Shown: piece by piece, positions 11,431-23,952 of the stretch
Position numbering within the stretch: position 1 is the first letter of the stretch
Layout of the letters: each line of letters begins with the position of its first letter
Source: Trichosphaerium sp. ATCC 40318
Taxonomy: Eukaryota; Discosea; Flabellinia; Trichosidae
Length of the DNA: 64,000 nt
Direction: 5' to 3'
Assembly (NCBI GenBank): GCA_038496445.1
Contig: JALMLS010000552.1
Location: 1-64,000 of the forward strand
Notes under the pieces: generated by a model
Seen by the model: the letters and a program-made list of their open reading frames with translations, nothing else
Told to the model about the DNA's origin: nothing
Database searches by the model: none
Program-made: the position numbers and the translations under genes

Positions 11431-12150
11431 TTACCTCAACACGTATAGTCTTTTTAGTTGGCCACTTTCATGCCACTCTTTTTGTTCACCATGTAGTTTA
11501 CCCTCAACCCAAATATATTGTTCCTTCAGTTGTCCAGTTTCATACCACTCTTTTTGTTCACCATGTAGTTTACCCTCAACCCATATAGATTGTCCCTTCA
11601 GTTGTCCAGTTTCATACCACCTTTTTTGTTCTCCATGTTGTTTACCATCAACGCACCTGTATTGTCCCTTCAATTGTCCACTTTCATACCACTCTTTGCC
11701 TTCACCATGTAGCTCATCCCTAACCCACATAGATTGGTGTTCAAGTTGTCCAGTTTCATACCATTCTTTGGTTTCACCATGTTGTCTATCATCAACCCAC
11801 ATGTATTGTCCCTTCAGTTGACCACTTTGATACCATTCTTTCTCTTCACCATGTTGTTTATTATCAATTGTTGCAAATTGTGACTTCAAGATACCGTTCT
11901 CATACCAGCTCTTACATAATCCACTCTTATATTTGTGAGCCATTACTGTCCCACTTTTGTACCATTTTATCCATTTTCCTTTCCTTTCTAATCTCTCATC
12001 AAAGTGTGTATTGATTGCTGCTCTTTTCGAAAGTGTATGGAATTTAGTAAATGCCTCAACATTGAAAGTGCAAATATATAGTTGGAGTTCACGTGGAATA
12101 TCAAGTATAGTAAAAGAACACGTGCTGTCTTTTGTTACTTTTTCGTTCAT
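11431..12150 (-). CDS. F-box/MORN-repeat protein
   Basis: Intronless, 239 residues. The N-terminus carries an F-box-like motif (ILDIPRELQLYICTF) followed by the family block FTKFHTLSKRAAINTHF and RKGKWIKWYKSG. The rest is about seven tandem repeats of roughly 23 residues, consensus EWYETGQLKGQ.....GKLHGEQK, the YwqK/MORN-variant type. Adjacent repeats are nearly identical at DNA level, so repeats probably expand and contract by unequal exchange. Proposed role: SCF substrate adaptor whose repeat sheet binds targets (inference). Paralogs in this window lie at 1, 21687 and 42352. The architecture is also known to me from amoeba giant viruses (Marseilleviridae), so origin by exchange with such viruses is possible. 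Confidence 0.85.
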   Translation of the reverse strand: MNEKVTKDSTCSFTILDIPRELQLYICTFNVEAFTKFHTLSKRAAINTHFDERLERKGKWIKWYKSGTVMAHKYKSGLCKSWYENGILKSQFATIDNKQHGEEKEWYQSGQLKGQYMWVDDRQHGETKEWYETGQLEHQSMWVRDELHGEGKEWYESGQLKGQYRCVDGKQHGEQKRWYETGQLKGQSIWVEGKLHGEQKEWYETGQLKEQYIWVEGKLHGEQKEWHESGQLKRLYVLR

Positions 12151-13028
12151 ATTCCCTTGTTGATTTACTTTTGTCAGCTACAACGGTTTAATTAAAAAAT
12201 ACGTAATCAGTTACAATACATTGAGAGTAAACGGTTTCTTCTAAAAAGTACATTTAGCATGCTACCTAGCTTCGCACCAAAAACCTGCAAACTTCAATAA
12301 TTCTTCTCGTTCAATCGCTCCATTTAGCTTATTAAACACAGTGATTTCAAGGCGAAGTAGTAAAATGCGAGATTGCGCGAATAAGAACTGCAGTGTACTC
12401 GATTTTGTTGCGAAAGTTGGCAGCATGCTTTTGTGGTTGTTGATGTTGAATTTAGTGTGTTTTGAATATGTTTTACTCTTCTACGTACCATAACATATAA
12501 ATACTATGACCAAGGTATTCTAATAATGATTTTCTACTACGCTATGTGTTTGCTAGCGCAAAGTAAGTGATTGCGTCAGCAAAAAGCAACTTCAACACAA
12601 GTCAAAACAGAAAGGAAATTGTTGATACAAGGATGTACTTACAACGTGTTGTAACGTATGCCAGAATTGTGTTTTAGAACTACTGTACAATAAATTAGTA
12701 TACTCTGGATTTCAGAGTACTAGGGCTACCTACAAACCATCCCGAAAACCTCATGATTAGCAGTGACAAAACATACTGCTATTTTAAGTCATACGTCTTA
12801 GTTCTGTAGGTAAGGTCCCTAAATTCCTTAAAGAACCACATGCCATGAGTTTCATCTTTTCTGTTCAGAGCACGTTGTCCAGCATCATAAGCTTTGCTGA
12901 TATTTAGAGTCTTTCACCACTATTTAAACTGTTGTGTACATATCTGGTTTTAAAGGAGGAGAGGCAGGCAGTTGCAGCGCAGTGGTTGGGTATACAAGGA
13001 AGAACATCAAAAGAGTATTTTATTGGAG
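12151..13028. other. Intergenic, no gene seen
   Basis: About 880 bases without a supported gene on either strand. It holds homopolymer-rich AT stretches only. A frame continuing downstream of the small membrane gene (12904-13029, minus) is probably chance. Confidence 0.4.
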
Positions 13029-13274
13029 CTATGAGACTTGTATACCTGTAATTAGCCATAAACCAGTAGTTACAGCTAAAAAGATAACAAGAGCTATCCA
13101 TTTTATAACCAGAATCCCAATGTAACTTTGCCAAAGAGATGAGTTTTGTGTTTTACAATCACTACTTAATCCTATGATAACACTTGCAAGAAGCAAAGCC
13201 ATAAACAGCACCACACAACAAGAAACTAAGAACAATTCATAAGTACAATGTGCATAGAGGAGATAAAATATCAT
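13029..13274 (-). CDS. Small multi-TM protein of the DCKT type
   Basis: Starts at the first ATG (MIFYLLYAHCTYE). Two strong hydrophobic helices flank an extracellular-looking segment SSDCKTQNSSLWQS: FLVSCCVVLFMALLLASVII and IGILVIKWIALVIFLAV. The layout (TM, D-C-K-T, x3 S/T, Q-rich segment, TM) resembles the neighbour at 13862, so the two look like tandem diverged paralogs. Both are on the minus strand. An upstream exon may be missing. Function unknown. Confidence 0.5.
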   Translation of the reverse strand: MIFYLLYAHCTYELFLVSCCVVLFMALLLASVIIGLSSDCKTQNSSLWQSYIGILVIKWIALVIFLAVTTGLWLITGIQVS

Positions 13275-13861
13275 AATTAAAAAATCACGTGGCCATCTAA
13301 GGCGTGCTTGATGCAATGCACACTACAAGTTGTATGGAGTTTTTTAACTATGTGCATGCAAAGGATACGTTTTCAAATGAGGTTATAGTCGAGTAAAGTA
13401 CTTGTCAAAGCTTTGGTGTACTAACTAATGGTCATTTGCTTATAATCAGTATGAAGTTATTGTTTAGGTTCGATTTTAAGTTTCTACCCGAACATGTGAT
13501 TTGTGGATGAATATGTCACCATTTCAGGCGTTTGAATTCGTGAGACCGAAGCTCAACATTGATCTCAACAGAAGACGCATTAACACAATTAAACTATGGC
13601 TAATATCAACAACACCCACAAACCCAGCCCTTGAAAACTTCATTTTCTTTCCAAAACTTTTCTTCTCTTTTCTTTCTTTTAACCATTTATTTCTTTTTCT
13701 TTTAAAATTCACATCTTGTATGTAATGTAATTCGCACGAGTGCGCTGTAGTGTTTTATGTACAAATATACACGACATCAGTGCGCTATTGATAGCCACTA
13801 AGACGTTGTCTTTCCTCCCAAACAATCGCATATTAGTTGTCTAGCTGGCGCAACGGTTATT
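13275..13861. other. Intergenic between paralogous membrane-protein genes
   Basis: Contains a pyrimidine-rich run (about 13640-13710). The plus-strand open frame at 13501 is low-complexity and not believed. Nothing else seen. Confidence 0.4.
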
Positions 13862-14239
13862 CTAAGGTGAAAAAATAATACGGTTTTCGTGTACAGTAAC
13901 ATTATTTGTACCTAAAGTAACGGATGCTTTGCGGCGATGTTTTTCTGGTTTGGTTATAAACAGAACAAGTGCGGGTGCTCCAACACTACCAACGATAAAT
14001 ATTAAAATACTCTCAGCTATCATCCATATAGATAAAGAGAGCCCTAAATATAGTATAAGACAGTTGCCAACCACGTGATTACACCAATATTGTAAAAATA
14101 TGAACGACGTACCCAGAGTTTTACAGTCATCTACAGAGAAGTATACAATGCCAAGTACTAATTGTATGGTTGCTAGGATATAAAACGGACTACCAAATAA
14201 GCATGTAAATAGAATAACAGCGTTAATCTCTTCGGACAT
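13862..14239 (-). CDS. Three-TM membrane protein of the DCKT type
   Basis: Single exon, about 125 residues, start MSEEINAV. TM1 is roughly FYILATIQLVLGIVYF, followed by the loop SVDDCKTLGTSF. TM2 (about CNHVVGNCLILYLGLSL) and TM3 (about AESILIFIVGSVGAPALVL) follow, then a basic cytoplasmic tail (KPEKHRRKAS). The DCKT loop matches the gene at 13029. No enzymatic signature. Some tetraspan-like families have this topology, but I see no CCG motif and do not assign it there. Confidence 0.62.
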   Translation of the reverse strand: MSEEINAVILFTCLFGSPFYILATIQLVLGIVYFSVDDCKTLGTSFIFLQYWCNHVVGNCLILYLGLSLSIWMIAESILIFIVGSVGAPALVLFITKPEKHRRKASVTLGTNNVTVHENRIIFSP

Positions 14240-14531
14240 GTTGTGCCGACTATTTTAATGGAGAGTTTCAAAGAAGTTCGCGACAAAGATAAAAATACCA
14301 TTATTGTAAACAGATTCTTGGCTTGTTCGAGTTGTAACGTTTGCTCAAGCTCATTTGGAACCTAGCCCGTTTCACAATACTATGTGTTGTTGAATAAAAA
14401 TGGTGTCACAGTAAGGTCGAAAGTAAGCTGTCTAGACTCTAAGTCAGCACATATCTCGAATTTTATCAAATTTCTCGCTATTACATTTGGGTACTCTTGA
14501 GGTTGTTAAAACGAACATATTGGTGAACCCA

Positions 14532-17911
<3,380 letters not shown>

Positions 17912-18160
17912 AACATTCAAAAAAATAAAAATATGAGCAAAACTCCAACAAAAGAATAAGCCAACCAAGTCCTCCATTCGAACTGCTGTCAGCGTATTGT
18001 TTTTCGGTTTTCTAATAAGAGGTGTAACACAACAGTCATTGTGGTTACATGCGCGTGTTGCACAACCATATTAGTTCATTTTCAAAGAACAACGGTTTTC
18101 GAACTTAACTGACGTTGTACTTACTTAAATCACTAATCAGACCAACAAACGCATTACAAC

Positions 18161-18448
18161 ATGTCAAGAACAATAGAAGGAGAGTATAAAGGACCATTCA
18201 AGATGGTTTTCAGAAAAGATGGCTCAATTCGAGCGTCTACAACCTTAAATAGCCATAGTGGCTCTTATGTTATAGAAGAGGATGGTACTATAGAGCTGGC
18301 AGTTTCACAAACGGAAAGGGGCTCTCTAGACGAAGAAGTACAAAAAGAAGCAAGAATACATGATGCTATTATGCTGTCAACGCCTAAAAAACTATGTTCA
18401 GACGGAACTATTGTATTTGGCGATACTACCTTTACGCCAGTCAAATAA
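18161..18448 (+). CDS. META-like small protein
   Basis: Intronless, 95 residues, from ATG 18161 (MSRTIEGEYKG). The pattern is that of META/HslJ-type folds: FRKDGSIRAST, then SHSGSYVIEEDGTIELA, a central helix (EEVQKEARIHDAIM) and a final strand pair (DGTIVFGDTTFTPV). There is no signal peptide, so a cytosolic location is likely. META domains are known from Leishmania META1 and bacterial HslJ. The assignment is by strand/turn pattern only; a chance resemblance is possible. Confidence 0.55.
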   Translation: MSRTIEGEYKGPFKMVFRKDGSIRASTTLNSHSGSYVIEEDGTIELAVSQTERGSLDEEVQKEARIHDAIMLSTPKKLCSDGTIVFGDTTFTPVK

Positions 18449-18797
18449 ACTGTACATTTATAGCAAAGCATGTCTAAATACATGTGCACGCCAATTATAC
18501 GCCTAGAACCTGCTACAGTAGAAGATCTATGGGTGTAGTCTACTGAACATGCTTTCGTTTGTTCTGAAACGTCTTGCAAGCGCATAAAAAGCCACTAAAA
18601 TTAATCCAATTGATCTACACAGGCTTCTGCGATGACTATTTTTAGGTTGAGAGCAAATCGACGGAATTAGCTTGACTAATACTGACGACAATCCAAAACC
18701 AAAAAGAATACCGCCAGCGCGTGAAGTATTAGTCTTCAGTATACGTATTAAAGAACACTGACAAACTTACAAGCAATTTATCGTATTACAAAACGAA

Positions 18798-20029
18798 ATG
18801 GAAGCAAAAGACATAGAAAACGTGCCTCAGGTCATATCCGGCCTTATTACTCTCCCAGTTGAATTAATAGTGCATATTCTTAAACAAGGACGGTAAGGTT
18901 ACTCAGTATTTCAAAAAATTATTTTATTTACGTTTTACGTACACGTGACTTATTTATCTGAAATTCGGTTTTTTTCAGGTATACTCTCCGTTCAGCCCAA
19001 ACATGCCACCTTTTACGAGATATTGTTCACAAGCATGTTGGATATAATCTTATCTATGTTTCAAGCGATAGTGAAGTGACGATGCTATCCGGTAGTCCGT
19101 TACTGCAGAACACAAGCATCCACATGCGCTGGAAAACAAAGAACCGCCACTTGCATTTACTTTCAGGTGTACACACTATTGATGTTAGTTTTTGTAGATC
19201 AATAACAGATGAGGGCATCAAGGCATTATCGGGCGTGTATAAGATTGGTTTAGAGGGTACCTCAGTAACAGATGAAGGTTTGAAGGCATTAGCAGGTGTA
19301 CATGAGATTAGATTATCTTATACAGAAGTAACAGCTGAAGGTTTGAAAGCATTGGCAGGTGTACATACCATTGATTTATCAAGCACAGATGTAACAGATA
19401 GGGGTTTGAAGGCTTTGGCTGGTGTACATACTATCAACTTGAGGTTTTGTAAGTCAATAACAGATGAGGGAGTTAAGGCTTTGGCTGGTGTGCACAAAAT
19501 TTATTTGTCCTACACAAATGTAACAAATAAGTGTTTGACAGCTTTGAAAGGTGTGCATACTATCCATTTGGTTGATTGCAGTCCATTGGGAAATGGTATT
19601 AAGGTATTAGCAGGTGTACATGAGATTAAATTATCGTCTACCTTTATAACAGATGAATGTTTGACATCATTGGCTGGTGTACACACTATATCCTTGAATA
19701 ATTGTGTTGCAATACGCAATGAGGGTATGAAGGCTTTGGCAGGTGTACACACAATTCATTTAGCATCTACACATGTAACAGATGAAGGCGTCAAGATGTT
19801 AGCAGGTGTACATGAGATAAATTTATCTTTTACACGGGTAACAGCTGAAGGTTTGAAGGCATTGGCAGGTGTACACAGTATAGACTTGGAAGGTACATCA
19901 ATAACATATGCAGGGTTTAAGGCACTGTATGGCGTACATACTATATGGTTGGAACGTGGTGTTAAACCAGATGATGAACAGGTTAAGATGTTGACTGGTG
20001 CAGTTGATGTAAGGAGACGCATGTTCTAG
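18798..20029 (+). CDS. F-box/LRR protein with GVHTI-type repeats
   Basis: Exon 1 (18798-18892) encodes MEAKDIENV...ITLPVELIVHIL, an F-box start. An 86-nt intron (18893-18978, TTTTTTTCAG) joins codon CG|G to YTLRSAQTCHLLRD. About twelve repeats of 21-23 residues follow, consensus VTDEGLKALAGVHTIDLS, the Cys-containing/GALA-like LRR class of FBXL proteins. Two spacings (21 and 22-23 residues) alternate with the presence of a C-x-S/N loop such as FCKSI. The repeats are highly alike at DNA level. Probable SCF adaptor (by family). Relatives at 24900 and at the right edge of the window. Confidence 0.85.
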
Positions 20030-20536
20030 TTTCTCCCAGCTTTCTGTCTTGTATTGTGTAGTTAGTAAAAAGCCTACTCTCTCTCCATCGAAGTATTTTC
20101 AGGGTAACATTCCAAAAGAGCAATTTGAGATACTTAACTTTTACTGTTCATGGTTCTTATGCGTATTATTTATCGAGCTAATTTGCGCTTGCTCTTAAAT
20201 CTCATCCAACGTTCTAAATAAACACCCACTTAGTCTGAGGAAAAAACGTGTACGTAAAAACGGTGAGCAGCTTCCATGCACTAGCGCAACTTTATTCGTA
20301 CTATCTGTTCACAAAGCATGATCATTAATCATGCTGTCCGTTGTTGTGCATTTTGTATACGCTTAGAATATCGGTATGGTAAAACCGGGTATTTTCGGGT
20401 GTTTCACACCCGCTCTCGATATTTCCTTGCTATACTCTAGAGTACGTAGTCTTCTCCATGGCATATATTGTGATCGGAGACAGTTGGAAAAAGCTTTTTG
20501 TTTCACACTGGCGAGGATAAAGTTCTTATTCTCACC
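20030..20536. other. Intergenic with a short hairpin
   Basis: A 7-bp perfect hairpin (CGGGTGT, loop TTC, ACACCCG) lies at 20396-20412. No gene seen. Confidence 0.4.
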
Positions 20537-20728
20537 ATGATCGCAACACAAGCAGCTGAACTAGCAACCACCGACAGTAAACACAGTATAAGTACTGAAG
20601 ATAGTGTATTTGATATGCAACTATATGCAGGTAAACTCATTTGTAGTTCTACTCTAATCGTGGTGGAAAGATACTATGATAAAATGTCACGTGAAACTAG
20701 AAGGCGAGTATATGCATTCCTGCACTAG
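20537..20728 (+). pseudogene. Truncated 5' copy of the four-TM protein gene at 27270
   Basis: The open frame begins MIATQAAELATTDS and ends ETRRRVYAFLH. It parallels the start of the gene at 27270 (SEDIELATND ... DETIRRRVYAL). The DNA at the end is strikingly alike: AGAAGGCGAGTATA(T/C)GC in both. Here the frame stops (CACTAG) where the other gene enters its first TM helix, and no TM exons follow. The second exon boundary of the parent seems retained as unspliced sequence. Either a 5' gene fragment or a very short expressed derivative. Confidence 0.5.
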
Positions 20729-20804
20729 CACCACATTTTTATAAAATAACGCCAAAACAGTTCTAAATACATGAGAATAGCTAGTACAAGGTTTGTGGTT
20801 TTCC

Positions 20805-20834
20805 AAATGAGCGTTATCCATATTTGAGTAATTA
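20805..20834 (+). repeat. 30-bp direct repeat, copy 1
   Basis: AAATGAGCGTTATCCATATT followed by TGAGTAATTA. It matches the copy at 20952 at 28 of 30 positions. Confidence 0.7.
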
Positions 20835-20951
20835 CGAAACAGTATCTAAAAAAAGAAGTTTTCGGTTAGTTGCACACTTTTGGATACAAAACTTGTCCAA
20901 TGTAGTTTCCACGCGTGTAAATAGCTATCGCAGGCCTTTGTGAGCGTTTTG

Positions 20952-20981
20952 AAATGTGCATTATCCATATTTGAGTAATTA
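20952..20981 (+). repeat. 30-bp direct repeat, copy 2
   Basis: AAATGTGCATTATCCATATT followed by TGAGTAATTA, 147 bp after copy 1. The flanks do not match, so this is not simply a tandem duplication of a longer unit. Confidence 0.7.
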
Positions 20982-21686
20982 AAATAGAATTTTCAGTGAA
21001 CTACCCTTCTAGAAGCTTCTATTAATACCACAATTTATTTTTGTGAAGTTTTTATGGGTATAAAAAGAAACGACAATATTCTAGATATCAGATGGAAGTA
21101 GTTCTCCACAGCTAGTTTCGGTTTGACTAACCGAAGCGACTCACATAAACCCTTCTTAAACCTTTCGTAGTGGCTGACGAAAGTAGACACATAATGGTCG
21201 GTATAAAACCAATAAAAAATCAAAAAAAAAAAAAAAAAAGTAACAAATCTATGAGCGGCTTCCGTGATCTTAAAGTATCGGTGAACATAGAACTTACTTG
21301 GTACCAAAAAAAAAAGAATTCTCAAAAAAAATCCAGCGGCCTTACCTAGGAAGTGCATCTGAATGAAAACAAATAAAAATACCGTGTCCTTACCTAGGGA
21401 GGATACTTTTGTTTTTGTTTCAAAGAAAACGTATCTCCAAGTACTCGGATATTAAGCAGCTCCATACAATTAAAGCAGTAGCTACAAAGGGGTATTGGCG
21501 TTGTCTCATCATGTAAGGTACTTCTAATGTTTACAACCAACGCGTAAAAGAGTAATAAAACGTAATTTTAGGAATGGACACCTCCTTGAATACAGTTTAA
21601 ATAACCAAGCCTGTTCTATATATCCTGTTTCTAGATAATGGTTGAAACAACAGAAATTCTAGACACTTTTTTTTTTGACAAAGGAA

Positions 21687-22470
21687 ATGTCTTCTTCTTC
21701 TTTGAGGTTACTTGATCTCCCAAATGAAATTCAACAAGAAATCTGTACATTCAACATGGAAACGTTCACAAAATTTCATACACTATCAAAGAACGCAGCA
21801 ATCGATACACATTTCGATGAATCTCTACAACACAAGGGGAAATGGATCAGATGGTACAAAACGTAGGAAAAAGTACAGTCCAATGAATATTTGAAAAACG
21901 GCTAAACCAAGAATGGTAACAGAATGGTCAAATAAAAGAACAATGGAAGGTAGTTAATGGCAAAAGGGCATGGTAATTCCCAAATGTGGTATGACAATGG
22001 ACAACTTGCAGCACTGCACGTTTGTTAAGGCATGTAACGTGAAACTAAAGAGTGGTATAAAAATGGGAACATTAATGCACAAAGTATGTGGGTTGATGGT
22101 AAACTAAGCGAAAGTATGGTATGATAACAAACAACTTTCTTCGTAGGTGACTTATCATGTGGGTGGATGGCAAGGTGAATCTAAGCAATGGTATGATAAT
22201 GGACAAGTTCAGGGACTAGTGATGATGGCTGAAAACAAACGACATGGTGAATTCAAAAGCTGGTACGACGATGGAATACTGAAGATACACAGCTTGCGGG
22301 TTGATGGTAAACAAAGAGTGGTCATGGAACTGGTCAGCTATTTCGACAAAGTACGTGGGTAGATAATAAGAAACATGGCGAAACACATGAGTGGTATAAA
22401 AATGGCCAACTTATGACGGAAAGCATGGGGACTGATGGGAAATTATATGGTACAATGAAACAGTTCTGAA
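21687..22470 (+). pseudogene. Decayed F-box/MORN-repeat gene
   Basis: Opens intact: MSSSSLRLLDLPNEIQQEIC, FTKFHTLSKNAAIDTHF, HKGKWIRWYK. It then meets a stop at about 21864 and continues as repeat fragments spread over all three frames with several stops: MWYDNGQLAALH, EWYKNGNINAQSMWVDGK, QWYDNGQVQGLVMM, HGEFKSWYDDGILKIHSL, HGETHEWYKNGQLMTESM. Many independent indels and stops mark old inactivation, unlike the intact copies at 11431 and 42352. The first about 60 codons could still be translated as an F-box-only peptide. Confidence 0.82.
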
Positions 22471-23113
22471 CCAAGAAACAAAGGAAGTCTATTGCTTTGT
22501 TTTAGGACCGTTTTTATCTCAACTCTTACCCAGACCGATATTTTTATTGCCATCACGTGATGGAACGATGAAACGGCAAAACTACCATCTAACAGCGTAT
22601 CTTGATTACTTGTTACCTTGGTTTAGTGGCTCGCTTAGTATAACTTTAACATTCCATGACGTTCTCTTATTACTTTTTATTTACAATGAGGTAAACTATT
22701 TTTTGAAATTGTTTTGATTTAGCCTATGGTAGCTTACCTTGAACGAGATAGTAAACAACAGAAGAGTATGCCATGAAAGCTTGCCTATTTACTAATTTCT
22801 TAGGAAATGAGTTTGAGCTACTTAGTCTAAGAGGGCTAATGAATCAAGTTTCAGCACACTTGACTGCTTCGCGCTAGTTTTTTTGAAATTGGTTTAGTCT
22901 CATTACATTTTTGATGTAAATCATCGAAGCAACGATGACAAGCTACAGTGGCTTTGTTATTAAATACTGTGTTTTCGAGGAAACGAGGTGATAGTAAGCA
23001 ACTCTTGTGTACTTTCGAGAAGTAGTTTTATGTGAAATCGGGATTTTATCGGGAAAACTCTATAGAGATGAATAGAGTTTTAAAACTAACCATAAAAACC
23101 AAAAGTATACAAA
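22471..23113. other. Intergenic, no gene seen
   Basis: Holds a CATCACGTGATGG palindrome near 22553. No ORF is supported. Confidence 0.45.
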
Positions 23114-23498
23114 ATGAACACGTTTTCTTCAATACCTACACTCTCCTTGGCCATTCTCTTTGTAGTCTTTCTATTCGCAACTCCAGTAGCAGGAAATGAC
23201 GAAGCGGAAGAAGACTGTGCTGGTAAATGGTGCTCAAGACTCTACAGACGGAATGGTGGAACGACGGTATACTGTGCTGATGTCTGGGGCTCATGCCCGT
23301 TTAAAACCTATGATTCTGTACGTCACAGAGAATACAAACTTGCGGTTTTAGTGACTTTTCGCATAGTACAATGATATCGCAGGAAAGAAAAAATGCAGAC
23401 GCTGCAATCAACGAACACCAAGTGCTGGTAGATGTAACAACCATGATGGGGCTTTGCAAAAGGAAGGTCTTCAAGTAGCCCGCTATATATGCTCATAA
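23114..23498 (+). CDS. Secreted cysteine-rich protein
   Basis: Signal peptide of about 26 residues (TLSLAILFVVFLFATPVAG), then mature NDEAEEDCAGKWCSRLYRRNGG and VYCAD, GSCPF. Using GTCACA as donor (just after TATGATTCTGTAC) and ATCGCAG as acceptor gives an in-phase second exon with further cysteines: KKKCRRCNQRTPSAGRCNNH, ending ICS. The mature chain has about nine Cys in about 75 residues, basic. No family recognised; small secreted Cys-rich proteins are often extracellular effectors, defence peptides or matrix components. If the GTACGT six bases earlier is used instead, the second exon shifts frame and loses most cysteines, so I prefer the first model. Confidence 0.55.
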
Positions 23499-23952
23499 AA
23501 ACTTGCTCTGGAATAGTTAATGTACATTAACTATAATAAACTTCCTATGCCTTACATTTATTCATTTTTGTGTGTTAGCTTCTACTGTGCTACTAAATTG
23601 ATACCCAAACTTCTTGAGATCCTTTTTTCTCAAACGTGAAAAATTCAGTCTCATATTATTCCTACTAAATTGCCTCCTTTGCCAGGCTCACGCTGGCATC
23701 ACAACATGCTAATATAGTTAACCAAACCTGGTACAAAATGCTAACCAGTCGTATATCAATCTTATGACCTTATGGGCAACGAACAAAAACAAAGTACTAG
23801 GTAGAAATATTGCTGTAGAAAGAATGGTCATCCAGGATACAATTAAAAAGTACAATGAGCAGTAAATCAGTGACTGTACGCTAGTAGAGTGTAATTTACA
23901 AAAATAAACCAAATTATTGCAACTCCACCAAAATTCTTTTGTTAAGTGCTTA
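23499..23952. other. Intergenic, no gene seen
   Basis: The minus-strand hydrophobic open frame at 23718-23969 has no ATG and runs into the TIR of the neighbouring element, so I do not call it. Confidence 0.4.

Larger units (their letters stand above)
20729..21686. other. Gene-poor spacer with a repeated 30-mer
   Basis: Contains the direct repeat described separately, a poly-A run at 21222-21239, and no gene that I can support. The minus-strand frame at 21035 is low-complexity. Confidence 0.4.

Noticed and set aside
13501-13725. Plus-strand frame with Phe/Leu-rich end
   Set aside because: Low-complexity pyrimidine run; no support as a gene.
19510-20022. Minus-strand CTPA-repeat frames opposite the LRR gene
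   Set aside because: Shadow of GVH repeats; no ATG context and same period.
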